Part shown: piece by piece, positions 1 to 8,585 of the stretch
Layout: the number at the start of each line of letters is the position of its first letter
Position numbering within the stretch: position 1 is the first letter of the stretch
NCBI RefSeq assembly: GCF_022919575.1
Contig: NZ_CP095071.1
Span: 3,172,001 to 3,236,000 of the forward strand
Reading direction: 5' to 3'
DNA from: Gracilibacillus salinarum
Lineage (GTDB): Bacteria; Bacillota; Bacilli; Bacillales; Amphibacillaceae
Length of the DNA stretch: 64,000 nt
The notes under the pieces: generated by a model
Told to the model about the DNA's origin: nothing
Databases searched by the model: none
Seen by the model: only the letters and a program-made list of their open reading frames with translations
Made by a program: the position numbers and the translations under genes

Positions 1-1
1 T

Positions 2-1042
2 GATGGGATTATTAATCCACTCCAAATTTATCGGGCAGATGATAAAAGCAATTACAAAGAAGAACAGGTAAGCTTTGAACAATATGAAAAGCAGTGCTTT
101 ATGCAACATATATCAAAGGTTGCTATCTTTTATGAATTTCTTGCTGGCAGTCCTTCTACAGAGGAAATTGAAGAATTTAAAAAGATCTTACGCATGTTTT
201 ATGAATCGCTGGGCTTTATGGAAAAAACTAAAACAACAGGTGTGACGACATTGGGAAACAAAGAATATCCAATCTTTAGCGACTTGCTAGAATATATTCG
301 AGAGCAGCTATATGACAACCCAGAGAAACGAACGATACGTCCTGAATTATCTATTTCACGGGTGGATCGGTTGGAGAAAATTGAATTAGTCGTTGATAAC
401 TTAGTAAACAGCTATGCTTCATTGTTTAACGGTCATACAACGATTCAGGATATCACTGATGAACAAGTGATTTTCTTTTCTATTCGTAATCTCACGAAAT
501 TGGAAAAGAATGTGTTTCAAGCACAAATGTATAATACGTTAAATTTAATCTGGGATAATTTGATCCAAGTGGGAGCAAGACAAATGAAACAGATGTATCA
601 AAGTGAAACATTCGACCCTGATGATGCGGTCCGATTTTTAATTATGATTGATGAAGCACATCGCTTAGTGAATGCCGAAAATATGTTAGCTGTCTCATTC
701 TTAACAGATTTTGCAAGAGAAGCCCGTAAGTATTTTGGAGGGATGATTTTAGCTAGTCAATCCATTCGAGACTTTGTTCCAGATAATAAAGACACTGCAA
801 CTGTCACAAAAATTCGTACGTTATTTGAACTGACCCAATATAAGTTTGTGATGCAGCAGGACTCAAACACATTGGATTCTTTACGAACAATTTTTGAAGG
901 GCAACTAACGGAAAGCGAATTGGAACACGTCCCACAACTCCAGCAGGGAGATTGTTTATTAAGTATTTCAGGTGTCGGAAACATCATGTTATCTATTGAG
1001 GCAAGTGAAGAAGAATTAAAGCTGTTCACTGGAGGATTGTAA
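2..1042 (+). CDS. VirB4/ConE-type conjugation ATPase, C-terminal part (5' end outside window)
   Basis: The frame is open from base 2, so the gene starts left of the window. Family role: the cytoplasmic ATPase that powers the type IV secretion channel in conjugation. Seen: the visible part begins with a GIINPLQI motif typical of VirB4/TraE/ConE proteins, then a Walker B-like stretch (LIMIDEAHRL at about 630-665) and the ASQSIRDF segment seen in HerA/VirB4 motors. Walker A must lie upstream. An internal ATG at 101 is not the real start. It sits 3 bases upstream of the next gene in an apparent transfer operon. The family is clear; the exact subfamily is not. Confidence 0.85.
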   Translation, partial: DGIINPLQIYRADDKSNYKEEQVSFEQYEKQCFMQHISKVAIFYEFLAGSPSTEEIEEFKKILRMFYESLGFMEKTKTTGVTTLGNKEYPIFSDLLEYIREQLYDNPEKRTIRPELSISRVDRLEKIELVVDNLVNSYASLFNGHTTIQDITDEQVIFFSIRNLTKLEKNVFQAQMYNTLNLIWDNLIQVGARQMKQMYQSETFDPDDAVRFLIMIDEAHRLVNAENMLAVSFLTDFAREARKYFGGMILASQSIRDFVPDNKDTATVTKIRTLFELTQYKFVMQQDSNTLDSLRTIFEGQLTESELEHVPQLQQGDCLLSISGVGNIMLSIEASEEELKLFTGGL

Positions 1043-1045
1043 ACG

Positions 1046-1756
1046 ATGCGAGAAGATAATCATGAAAAACGAATCTTTTATAAGTTTATCTTTCTATTAG
1101 TCGTGACCGGTTTAATTGTGATTGTTTGGATATGGAAATGGGCTGCCGATGATCCAAAAGAGCAAGATCCGAAAGAAATGTTTGAAACGTCCAGCCAACA
1201 AGAAAACATGCAAGAGCCGGTTAATATAGATGAGGAAAAAATAAATGCTGTATTAAAAGATGAAGGAGAATCCAAGAAGCCGGACGCAGCAGATGAAAAT
1301 AAGCAAAGTGAACAAACAGAAAGTAATCAGGAAGAGGACGATTTGGAACAAAAATATATCATCCAATATAGTGAACGGGAAGTGGAACAAGCGAAAGAGC
1401 AGGCAGAAAAGGTGCTTGCCCTTTATATATTGCAAGTAACGGATTGGGACAAGTGGGAGGATGCAGTTACAGCAAATTATCTTGAAAATGTGCAAAAGGA
1501 AATGACCAACTTTAAAGATGAAAAAGCAAAAAGAGAGTTAGATGCAATTGATCTATTTGCTTCTCAACCTTTGAAAGATGGAGAAATAACGTATGGCGCA
1601 TATGCTTCGTGGCATGTCACCGTGAAAGGAAAATCAACATCTAAACCAATGCAGTTATACTATATTACGTTACAAAGGGAAGATGATAAGTGGATTGTCA
1701 GCAATATGGTGACACCGAATAATCAAAACATGGAAGGAGAGGGGAAGGAGAAGTAG
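1046..1756 (+). CDS. Membrane-anchored conjugation protein, VirB8/TcpC-like
   Basis: A 236-residue protein with a basic N-terminus, one membrane helix at about residues 12-30, an acidic low-complexity linker to about residue 105, and a C-terminal domain of about 125 residues. Family knowledge: Gram-positive conjugation systems place a VirB8-like protein with an NTF2-fold extracellular domain (TcpC, ConG type) near the VirB4 ATPase. The size, topology and position fit that role, but no sequence motif proves it. It starts 3 bases after the ATPase gene and its stop overlaps the next start by one base, implying translational coupling. Confidence 0.5.
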   Translation: MREDNHEKRIFYKFIFLLVVTGLIVIVWIWKWAADDPKEQDPKEMFETSSQQENMQEPVNIDEEKINAVLKDEGESKKPDAADENKQSEQTESNQEEDDLEQKYIIQYSEREVEQAKEQAEKVLALYILQVTDWDKWEDAVTANYLENVQKEMTNFKDEKAKRELDAIDLFASQPLKDGEITYGAYASWHVTVKGKSTSKPMQLYYITLQREDDKWIVSNMVTPNNQNMEGEGKEK

Positions 1757-2895
1757 TGAAGCATTTAAAACAATTTGCAAAACATCTGATAAGGAAGAAG
1801 CTACTCGTAGGAACGGGTAGCTTTTTAATTGCGAACATTATTCCTGTCCTAATCTTTCTTGTTCTTTGTACATTGTTGATGGCGGTTATTGGTGCATTAA
1901 GTGGTAGTGTTGATCATCAACATAATGATCAAGATGATGATGGTGGAGGTGGTTATATTTGTTCGCCAACAGGTGATATGAATCAAAAAGAATGGGATAG
2001 TTACTTTAAGCATGAAGATCGCTCAGGCGTTTTCAAAGGATATGGTAATGATATTATCGAACTATCTGAAGAAAAGGGAATTGATCCAATTCTTTTTGGT
2101 GCTATCGCTTTACATGAAACAGGTTACGGAACTTCCAGTGGGGTAGTTGATAAAAATAATCCTGGAGGCTTAATGGATCCTGCAACAGATTGGCAAGCAC
2201 TACAACGTTTTCCAACATTAAAAGATGGTTTAGAAGCCATGGCAGATACTTTATATAATCGTATTATTGTAGATGGATTAGTAACAATTGAACAACTGGG
2301 GGAAGTGTATGCTCCGATTGGCGCAGAAAATGATCCAAACAATTTAAACAAACATTGGATACCAACGATGAAAAAGTTAACTGCAAACATGGGTGGATTA
2401 ACCATGAATTGTGAAGCAGAAGATCATGTTGATATGGAATTAATCGGTGGTAAGTCTTGGGTTTCACCATATACCAAAACCATTACTTCCGGCTTTGGTT
2501 ATCGGTCGGGATGTGAAAATTGCACCACATTTCATGCTGGGATAGACATTGCAAGTGCTGGGATAAGGAATACACCGATTGTATCTTTTGCAGATGGGAA
2601 AGTGACCATAAGTGAATCGAACGGCACAACATTTGATTCCACTATAGAGAATATGGGAAATGGTTATGGCTGGTATATAGAAATCAATCATGGAAATGGC
2701 ATTAAAACCCGTTATGCTCATATGGGCAAGAAAGGAATACCTGTTGGAAGTGAAGTGAATGCAGGTGATGTGATAGGTCATGTTGGTTCAACTGGTGCAT
2801 CAACTGCGCCTCATCTTCATTTTGAGATTTTAATGGAAGGAGAAAAGGTTGACCCTATGCCGCATGTTAAATCATTTTTATCAGGAGAAAAATGA
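1756..2895 (+). CDS. Conjugation cell-wall hydrolase: lysozyme-like domain plus M23 peptidase
   Basis: A 379-residue protein that probably opens the peptidoglycan for the conjugation channel (VirB1/CwlT role). Seen: a membrane helix at about residues 20-50, an acidic linker, a glucosaminidase/lysozyme-like domain at about 75-215 (ILFGAIALHETGYG with the likely catalytic Glu), and an M23 LytM-type endopeptidase domain at about 235-375 with HAGIDIA, YAHM and the final HLHFEI zinc-binding motif. The GTG start overlaps the previous stop by one base and follows GGGGAAGGAG. It lies between the VirB8-like gene and another membrane-anchored transfer gene. CwlT of ICEBs1 and Tn916 Orf14 are functional parallels with a different peptidase fold (NlpC/P60). 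Confidence 0.85.
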   Translation: MKHLKQFAKHLIRKKLLVGTGSFLIANIIPVLIFLVLCTLLMAVIGALSGSVDHQHNDQDDDGGGGYICSPTGDMNQKEWDSYFKHEDRSGVFKGYGNDIIELSEEKGIDPILFGAIALHETGYGTSSGVVDKNNPGGLMDPATDWQALQRFPTLKDGLEAMADTLYNRIIVDGLVTIEQLGEVYAPIGAENDPNNLNKHWIPTMKKLTANMGGLTMNCEAEDHVDMELIGGKSWVSPYTKTITSGFGYRSGCENCTTFHAGIDIASAGIRNTPIVSFADGKVTISESNGTTFDSTIENMGNGYGWYIEINHGNGIKTRYAHMGKKGIPVGSEVNAGDVIGHVGSTGASTAPHLHFEILMEGEKVDPMPHVKSFLSGEK

Positions 2896-2918
2896 TAGGG
2901 GAAGGAGGAATTGGTCGC

Positions 2919-3917
2919 GTGAAAAGTAAATTCAATCGCAGAAGAGAAAACAAAGTCTATATTGGTATTATCGTCACACTAGGCGTTTTGCTTGGTGTTT
3001 TTTTAACGTCTAAATCATGGATGTATGATGATAGTGCCATCGCACAAACGCCATATAATAAATCAATTAACGGACTAAATCAGACAACATTAATTTTAAG
3101 GAGTTGGGAATATAATCCGAAGAATCAACTCATGGAGGTAACAATTGAAACAGTTCATACGGGTACAGATGCAGCAGAACCAACATTTACATTTGAAGCA
3201 AAGGGAAAGGAATCAAAAGAAACCTACCCAGCAAAAAAAGTGTATGAATCCGACAATGTGATGGTCATTCACATTGAACATGTTCCAACTGAATACCGTG
3301 TTATCGGTTTATTTGTGATAGAGCATCGGGACGACAAAATATTGAAACAAGAGTATAAACGACAACTGGAAAATGATAGTGATGCTGCTACAACGGAGAC
3401 AGATAAAATTGAAAAGTTCGATTTGCCGAAGCCAGAAGATGTGATCATTGTGGGGGATTATCGTGAGACTGAAGTAAATAAGAACCTTGTTGCAAAATCG
3501 GATAAGGCATATCAAAAAGAAGCAATCGTCACAGACATGGAACGAATCAAACAAGAAATATCTACAATTATAGATGAAAATATTCCTTTCCAACAGGAAT
3601 TAATTACTACTTTAACAAAGGAGAAAACATCATTAAAAAGTGAAATGGAATTTGAAACGAAGGAAGAACAAACTGAAACAGAGAAGGAAATAGAACATAA
3701 AGATAATGCCATTTCCAGTGCAAAAGAAGAAATTGAAGCATACAAATCAAAGGTAAAAGAGCTCAAGGAAAAGTACGATAATCGGAAAGAAAAACTCGAT
3801 ACATTGCTTCATCCTGAACGTCAATTAGTAGAAGAAAATCACGAACCAAAAGAACAAAAACAGCAACAGCAAAAGAAGAAAAATAAAGATGAGCCTTCAG
3901 GAAAAGAGGGGAAATAA
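2919..3917 (+). CDS. Membrane-anchored coiled-coil protein of the transfer operon
   Basis: About 332 residues from a GTG at 2919, chosen because GAAGGAGG lies at the right distance upstream. An ATG at 2892 that overlaps the previous stop (ATGA) is a possible alternative. Seen: a basic N-terminus, one membrane helix at about residues 13-32, an extracellular domain to about residue 180, then a long charged heptad-rich segment (about 200-300) predicted to form a coiled coil, and a Gln/Lys-rich tail. I do not recognise a family. Position suggests a structural or adhesin-like part of the conjugation apparatus. It is the last gene before the oriT-like region. Confidence 0.6.
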   Translation: MKSKFNRRRENKVYIGIIVTLGVLLGVFLTSKSWMYDDSAIAQTPYNKSINGLNQTTLILRSWEYNPKNQLMEVTIETVHTGTDAAEPTFTFEAKGKESKETYPAKKVYESDNVMVIHIEHVPTEYRVIGLFVIEHRDDKILKQEYKRQLENDSDAATTETDKIEKFDLPKPEDVIIVGDYRETEVNKNLVAKSDKAYQKEAIVTDMERIKQEISTIIDENIPFQQELITTLTKEKTSLKSEMEFETKEEQTETEKEIEHKDNAISSAKEEIEAYKSKVKELKEKYDNRKEKLDTLLHPERQLVEENHEPKEQKQQQQKKKNKDEPSGKEGK

Positions 3918-3924
3918 GTATTAA

Positions 3925-4110
3925 AAGGTCTATATTAAACCTATATATTCAGCAAGAAACACCTATATAAAAGGTATATTTACTATTGAAAAAATGGGCT
4001 TGCTGGAAAACTAGGCGCTGCCTAGTCACCCACGCTATGTGGGTACACTTCCCCCTTATCCTGTTCAACAATCCCTGTTCATGTGAACGGGGATTTTCCT
4101 GTTTTTTATG
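3925..4110 (+). other. Candidate oriT / relaxosome binding region with three hairpins
   Basis: The non-coding gap upstream of the mobilisation genes holds AT-rich repeats built on AGGT/ACCT with ATATA (3928-3980), then two adjacent hairpins (4010-4026, stem ACTAGGC; 4028-4044, stem ACCCAC) and a third with an 11-bp stem (4071-4094) followed by T-rich sequence, which may also be a terminator for the transfer operon. oriT regions commonly combine such inverted repeats with a position next to the relaxase genes. No nic site is recognised. Confidence 0.4.
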
Positions 4111-4135
4111 CGACGCGTGGAAGGAGCGGATTTGA

Positions 4136-4468
4136 ATGGAAATAAAGATTCGGGATGTAGATGTTCGTGCCGTAAAAGTGTTAGATGAGGAAGCTAAAAA
4201 ACAAAAGGTATCAAGGAATGTATTACTGAAACGAATGGTAGAGGACGCAGTGAAATTTGATGGGATTAAGTTTGCAGAAAAGGAATTAGATGTGACAGTA
4301 AGTCGAGTTGCGGATGGATTGGAAATGACGTTCAAACGATTAAATCATTTGGAAAAAAGAACACTCCATCTGTATTTGATTTTATGTGATGCGCTTGGAT
4401 TAAATCCTGAAGAAGCCGATCACATTTTAGACAAAGCATTTCCTATGGACAACAAGGAGGGAAAATAA
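4136..4468 (+). CDS. Small relaxosome-type DNA-binding protein (MobC-like, putative)
   Basis: A 110-residue protein with the start of a ribbon-helix-helix-like fold: a short beta-like segment (MEIKIRDVD) followed by helices with VSRNVLLKRMVEDA. Known: mobilisation operons carry small accessory proteins that bind oriT and help load the relaxase. RBS GGAAGGAG precedes ATG 4136. It is 1 base apart from the next small gene and two genes upstream of the relaxase, directly after the hairpin-rich region. Function is inferred from size, fold hints and position. Confidence 0.55.
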   Translation: MEIKIRDVDVRAVKVLDEEAKKQKVSRNVLLKRMVEDAVKFDGIKFAEKELDVTVSRVADGLEMTFKRLNHLEKRTLHLYLILCDALGLNPEEADHILDKAFPMDNKEGK

Positions 4469-4469
4469 A

Positions 4470-4940
4470 ATGAGTATGACAGAAGAGAAAAAGCAAGGAT
4501 CTTACTTTTTGCTAAGCCCTGAAACGAAAGAAAAAATTAAAGTGGCAGCGAATGAAAATCATACGTCTCAAGCGAATGCCATTGCCTTAATGGTGGATGC
4601 TTATTTTGAAAATAAAGAAGAAGAATATGTTCTATTCAAACAAACGATTTCTGACTTACTGGATGAAAAATTAGATTTCGTAAAAGAGAAAATGAATCGC
4701 ATTCAAGTAGCAAGTAACGTTATTGATCGGGACACGAAAATCATTCTGGAGTTCATGAACCATTACTACCTGGTGAATAAATTCAAAAACTTAATTACAA
4801 CGGAAGAATTTAAAACAAAAGGAATGGAACAAGCAGAAGATTTGGTGCAAAAACGAATCCATAAACACCGGCAAAAGAAATTAGACTATGAACGACAAAA
4901 GGAATTAAAGCAACAAGCGCAATCGGGAGGTCAGGAATAG
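4470..4940 (+). CDS. Second small mobilisation accessory protein (putative)
   Basis: A 156-residue, charged, mostly helical protein. The N-terminal part (YFLLSPETKEKIKVAANENHTSQANAIALMVDAYF) resembles ribbon-helix-helix proteins with an N-terminal strand and two helices; the C-terminal third is very basic (KHRQKK, ERQKELKQ) and could bind DNA. It begins two bases after the preceding small gene and ends 3 bases before the relaxase. A DNA-binding role in the relaxosome is inferred from context; I do not recognise a named family. MSMTEEK may start at either of two nearby Met codons. Confidence 0.55.
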   Translation: MSMTEEKKQGSYFLLSPETKEKIKVAANENHTSQANAIALMVDAYFENKEEEYVLFKQTISDLLDEKLDFVKEKMNRIQVASNVIDRDTKIILEFMNHYYLVNKFKNLITTEEFKTKGMEQAEDLVQKRIHKHRQKKLDYERQKELKQQAQSGGQE

Positions 4941-4943
4941 ATC

Positions 4944-6197
4944 ATGAGTCCAGCAGTTGTATTGCGAAGTAAATTTGTTACACCTAGGTCGAGTACGTTT
5001 AATGATTACATTAATTATATGGATCGTGAGGATGCGAAACAACATGTGAAAATGGATACCTCATCTGATAAAGAAAATGATTTTGATGTGTTCTATCACT
5101 TCATGGATTATATGGATGATGACGAAAAACAAGGTGAGTTATTTACCTCCAGTAAAGACAGATTGAATGACAAAGAAAAGCAAACAGTCAAAGAACAATT
5201 TCAACTAGCACAACAAAATGAATCACCAATGTGGCAAGATGTGATCTCTTTTGATAATGAATGGTTGGCGAAGCAAAAAATATACAATGCAACGACTCAT
5301 AACGTTGATGAAACAAAAATGAGGGGTGTTGTACGGGAAACGATGCAAACAATGTTACAAGCAGAAGGAATGCAGCGATCAGCAATTTGGACGGCAACCC
5401 TGCATTACAATACCGATAATATTCATGTACATGTCGCAACCGTAGAACCTCATCCAACAAGAGAACGAATGAATGTATTGGATAAAGAATCGAATACATG
5501 GCATGAAGAATATCGAGCCAAACGAAAGCCAAAAACGTTAGACAAAATGAAGTCCAAAGTTGCCAATATTATTTTAGATCGTGCGCATGAACGAAATAAA
5601 GTAGATGAATTGTTGCGTGGAACCATACGCTACAAAAAGGAAAACAATATTTCCTTATCTTCTTTCAGAAAAACAGAAACTTTATTTAAAGAAGCGATGA
5701 ATCGTTTGCCTGAAGACCGAAAACAATGGCGTTATGGTTATCAATCTATCAATGAGGCTAGACCTTATATAGACGAAATAACCGAAATTTATTTAGAGCA
5801 GTTTCATCCAAAAGAGATCCAAGCATTAAAAACAAAATTGAATGAAGAAGTAGATGTGATGAAAGAAATGTACGGTGATGGAAGTGATTACCAACAATAT
5901 AAAGATACAAAATTAGATGATCTTAAAAAGCGTATGGGAAACGCAATTTTAACCGAAATGCGCGTAGTTGATAAAGAAGAAAGGGTGTCGGACTTCGAGC
6001 GGAAAATAGCTATAAGACAATTTAATGCATTAGAAAAAGAAAACCAGCAATCTTTTTTCCAACGCTATAATGGAAAGGGAGATCCTAGTTTGCATGTTTC
6101 TATTATCCGTTTGAAGCAAGCGATGCGGAAAACATTTCATGATTATAAGCGAGAGAGACATATGGATGAATTTGATCAACTGGTGGAGAAGGGTTGA
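4944..6197 (+). CDS. MobP-type relaxase
   Basis: A 417-residue protein that would nick oriT and lead the transferred strand into the recipient. Seen: an N-terminal region with YINYMDRE (Tyr candidates for the nicking residue), then AIWTATLHYNTDNIHVHVATVEP with the HxH metal-binding motif at about residues 158-162, typical of MobP2/MobP3 relaxases of Firmicutes. The C-terminal half is charged and helical with no primase or helicase motif. The gene follows two small putative relaxosome genes with almost no gap. The class (MobP) is well supported; the subclass is less certain. Confidence 0.82.
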   Translation: MSPAVVLRSKFVTPRSSTFNDYINYMDREDAKQHVKMDTSSDKENDFDVFYHFMDYMDDDEKQGELFTSSKDRLNDKEKQTVKEQFQLAQQNESPMWQDVISFDNEWLAKQKIYNATTHNVDETKMRGVVRETMQTMLQAEGMQRSAIWTATLHYNTDNIHVHVATVEPHPTRERMNVLDKESNTWHEEYRAKRKPKTLDKMKSKVANIILDRAHERNKVDELLRGTIRYKKENNISLSSFRKTETLFKEAMNRLPEDRKQWRYGYQSINEARPYIDEITEIYLEQFHPKEIQALKTKLNEEVDVMKEMYGDGSDYQQYKDTKLDDLKKRMGNAILTEMRVVDKEERVSDFERKIAIRQFNALEKENQQSFFQRYNGKGDPSLHVSIIRLKQAMRKTFHDYKRERHMDEFDQLVEKG

Positions 6198-6284
6198 TTT
6201 AGTGAAACCTAACATTTTTGTGTCATGTTTGATATACTTTTGTTAGATTGTGGTATTCAATTAACGGGCACAGGGGGAGTATTT

Positions 6285-7085
6285 ATGATTTTTATAAGTC
6301 ACCAGCATAAAGATAAAGAATTTGTAGGAGATATTGCGCAAACTTTAAGCGATATTTTCGGCGAAGAAAAAGTATTTTTTGATGATTGGTCAATAAAGCC
6401 AGGGGAGAACATAGTTAATCGAATGAATACTGGGTTAGAGGAGTGTAAATATTTTTTCTTCTTTGTAACTCGTAATAGCCTTGAAAGTGAAATGGTTAAT
6501 TTAGAATGGACATCTACATTAATAGATAAGGCTAATCGTCAAATTGAATTTATACCTATTCGTGCTGATGATGTCAATGTTCCTCAAATACTAAAGTCAA
6601 TCAAATATCTTGATTTATATTCAAATGGAATGGATACAATTAAGACTCAAATTATAGAAATAGTACAGGGACAGGAAACGAATAGGAAATATCCAACATA
6701 TCAGAATTTAGAAGCTTACGTACTAAGAGAAAGTGAAAAAGAGTTAAAGTTCTTCATTAAAGCTAAAAGATTTTTTGAGCCTAATGGGAAATTTGTTCTT
6801 GTAACTAAATTAGACGACAAACAAGCAGAATTTAACCTAATTGGTGGAGGTATGACCCGTAATTCATTTAACCCAAATGCTGCACAATTAGGGGGAGAAA
6901 ATGCTAATGTCTTCTTCCTTGAGATACCTGAAGGAGTAAAAAAAGGATTCAAAATCGGGTTGAGCTTTATAAAAAAGGTTTCTAGTGATGTAGATATAGC
7001 TTTATTTCATATGAAGACGGAGAGTAAATTTGAAAGAATACCAACGACTTTGATTAACTCCGAAATTGATATACCAACCTCTTAA
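6285..7085 (+). CDS. TIR-domain protein with an unrecognised C-terminal domain
   Basis: About 266 residues from ATG 6285, chosen because AGGGGGAG lies just upstream and the TIR fold begins at MIFISHQHKD; a longer frame from 6225 lacks a good RBS. Seen: a TIR domain at residues 1-130 with the beta-A motif FISHQHKD, FFDDWSIKPGENI, and SEMVNLEW, where E74 is the likely NADase catalytic Glu. Residues 140-266 form a beta-rich domain with no family I recognise. Known: bacterial TIR proteins often cleave NAD+ in anti-phage defence. It sits alone between relaxase and RadC-like genes and has its own terminator at 7213, so it looks like cargo inserted among mobilisation genes. Confidence 0.75.
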   Translation: MIFISHQHKDKEFVGDIAQTLSDIFGEEKVFFDDWSIKPGENIVNRMNTGLEECKYFFFFVTRNSLESEMVNLEWTSTLIDKANRQIEFIPIRADDVNVPQILKSIKYLDLYSNGMDTIKTQIIEIVQGQETNRKYPTYQNLEAYVLRESEKELKFFIKAKRFFEPNGKFVLVTKLDDKQAEFNLIGGGMTRNSFNPNAAQLGGENANVFFLEIPEGVKKGFKIGLSFIKKVSSDVDIALFHMKTESKFERIPTTLINSEIDIPTS

Positions 7086-7212
7086 ATTTCTATAGTGGAG
7101 TTTTTTTAAGTAACCTGTCAATTGCAGAGTATGCGTGTTACAGAATTGACTGCGATTGTATAAGAAAAGCATTAATCTATGACACATGTTCCTTGAATTA
7201 AATAGCAGTTTT

Positions 7213-7257
7213 AAAAGCACAGACATTAATTGTTAATAATTAATTCTGTGCTTTTTT
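7213..7257 (+). terminator. Rho-independent terminator after the TIR gene
   Basis: An AAAAGCACAGA arm pairs with TCTGTGCTTTT around an AT-rich loop region that can extend the stem (ATTAAT/ATTAAT), followed by TTTTTT. It separates the TIR gene from the next operon. Confidence 0.75.
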
Positions 7258-7319
7258 GTATGCAATTTTTAGTGTGACTTATCGATCGGTATTACAAATA
7301 ACAGAAAGGAATGGTTTGA

Positions 7320-7475
7320 GTGAAGAATAATCAACAGAGTATTTTAGATTACTTTGGTGTAGACAGTCAAAAGGAATTACTGGAGTTCATGCAGGAGCAT
7401 CCGGAAGATAAGGATGTTCTTACGTTAAAGGAATTAATCATTCGTACGGAAAATGGCGGTGATACGGATGAATAA
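7320..7475 (+). CDS. 51-residue protein resembling the N-terminus of the following RadC-like protein
   Basis: A GTG start at 7320 with AAAGGA nine bases upstream opens 51 codons to TAA 7473-7475. The product contains ILDYFGVDSQKELLEFMQ and, later, DVLTLKELI. The downstream protein begins LYEHFGCSSKEELYQKV and continues to SLVDFI in the same spacing, so the two may be paralogous segments. The stop overlaps the next gene's ATG by 8 bases, implying coupled translation. Function unknown. Confidence 0.55.
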   Translation: MKNNQQSILDYFGVDSQKELLEFMQEHPEDKDVLTLKELIIRTENGGDTDE

Positions 7476-8559
7476 TCTGTATGAGCATTTTGGCTGCTCA
7501 TCCAAAGAGGAACTTTATCAAAAGGTAACCAAAGATGATGATTCCGTAAGAAGTTTAGTGGATTTTATAGACTTTTCAAAAGGACAAATGAACAGCAAAG
7601 AAGCAGGGATCTCTTCTCCACAGGATTTTATTGAATTTGTTACGAAGAATAAAATGCCTGCAAAAGATGAGATGGTATCTGTGTTTTGCTCCACCAAAAA
7701 TGAGCCATTACATTTAAGTCGATATAAATTTCATGATCAAGATGATTTGAAAAGAGCGTTGAAAGAAGGTTTACATGCAGGCGGTGTATCCATGTTTAAT
7801 TTATCAAACAGTTCTACGTCTACTGGTAAGGAAGCAGAAATGACCAAATACTTTAAAACATTTGGGATAGATGTGATTGATGGATTTAGCTATAACGAAT
7901 TCAGCGACACAATCACATCCAATCAGGAAATGATTCCGTATAGTCGCGATAAATATGCACCATCTGTGGATAGTGTTGCCGAAAGTGAAGGTCATACCAT
8001 GACAGCTTATAATCTGCAAAATGGCATAAACACATACCAAGGATTTGACGAATTTACTTCTTTTTTCGCTAATCAAGAGATTGTTGGATCTCATATGTTG
8101 AAAGATAATGCAAAGGTGAAGAAAAGCTTGAAAGTTGGTTATCAGTATGATTGGCAAGAATCGTTTGGAGTAATTGCTTGTGATGCTGATGGGAAAGTTC
8201 TAGCTGTTAAAGAACTTTTCAAAGGGTCACCAAATGCAAGTATAGTGGATAAGAAGGTATTTACAAAGGAATTATTGTCGCAAGAAGATGTATCAAAGGT
8301 TGCCGTTTTTCATAACCATCCTTCAGGCATACCGGAACCAAGTGCTGAAGATAGAAATGTGACCAAAGGTTTGAAAGAAATATCCGAAAAATTGGATGTA
8401 CAGCTTTTGGATCATTTTATTGTCGGAAAAAAGAATGTCTATTCCTTTGCAAAAGATATTCCTGGACATGTTAGCAGCAATGAAGATTATAGAAAACTCA
8501 TTGAAAAGCAGTCAAAGACAAAAGGCGGTAAGCAGCATGCATTTGAAATGGAAATGTGA
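7468..8559 (+). CDS. RadC-like JAB/MPN domain protein with long N-terminal extension
   Basis: 363 residues from ATG 7468. Seen: the C-terminal 130 residues carry the RadC/JAB metallo-domain with VAVFHNHPSGIPEPSAED (JAMM-type motif at about residue 280) and LLDHFIVGKKNVYSF. The N-terminal 230 residues lack the helix-hairpin-helix of chromosomal RadC and are not recognised, apart from the HFGCSSKEELYQKV motif shared with the mini-gene upstream. Known: JAB/RadC-like proteins are common accessory genes of plasmids and ICEs; their molecular role is unclear. It lies between the mini-gene and topoisomerase III with a short gap. Confidence 0.75.
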   Translation: MNNLYEHFGCSSKEELYQKVTKDDDSVRSLVDFIDFSKGQMNSKEAGISSPQDFIEFVTKNKMPAKDEMVSVFCSTKNEPLHLSRYKFHDQDDLKRALKEGLHAGGVSMFNLSNSSTSTGKEAEMTKYFKTFGIDVIDGFSYNEFSDTITSNQEMIPYSRDKYAPSVDSVAESEGHTMTAYNLQNGINTYQGFDEFTSFFANQEIVGSHMLKDNAKVKKSLKVGYQYDWQESFGVIACDADGKVLAVKELFKGSPNASIVDKKVFTKELLSQEDVSKVAVFHNHPSGIPEPSAEDRNVTKGLKEISEKLDVQLLDHFIVGKKNVYSFAKDIPGHVSSNEDYRKLIEKQSKTKGGKQHAFEMEM

Positions 8560-8585
8560 GCAAAAGAAAGGGGAAGAACGTTTTA

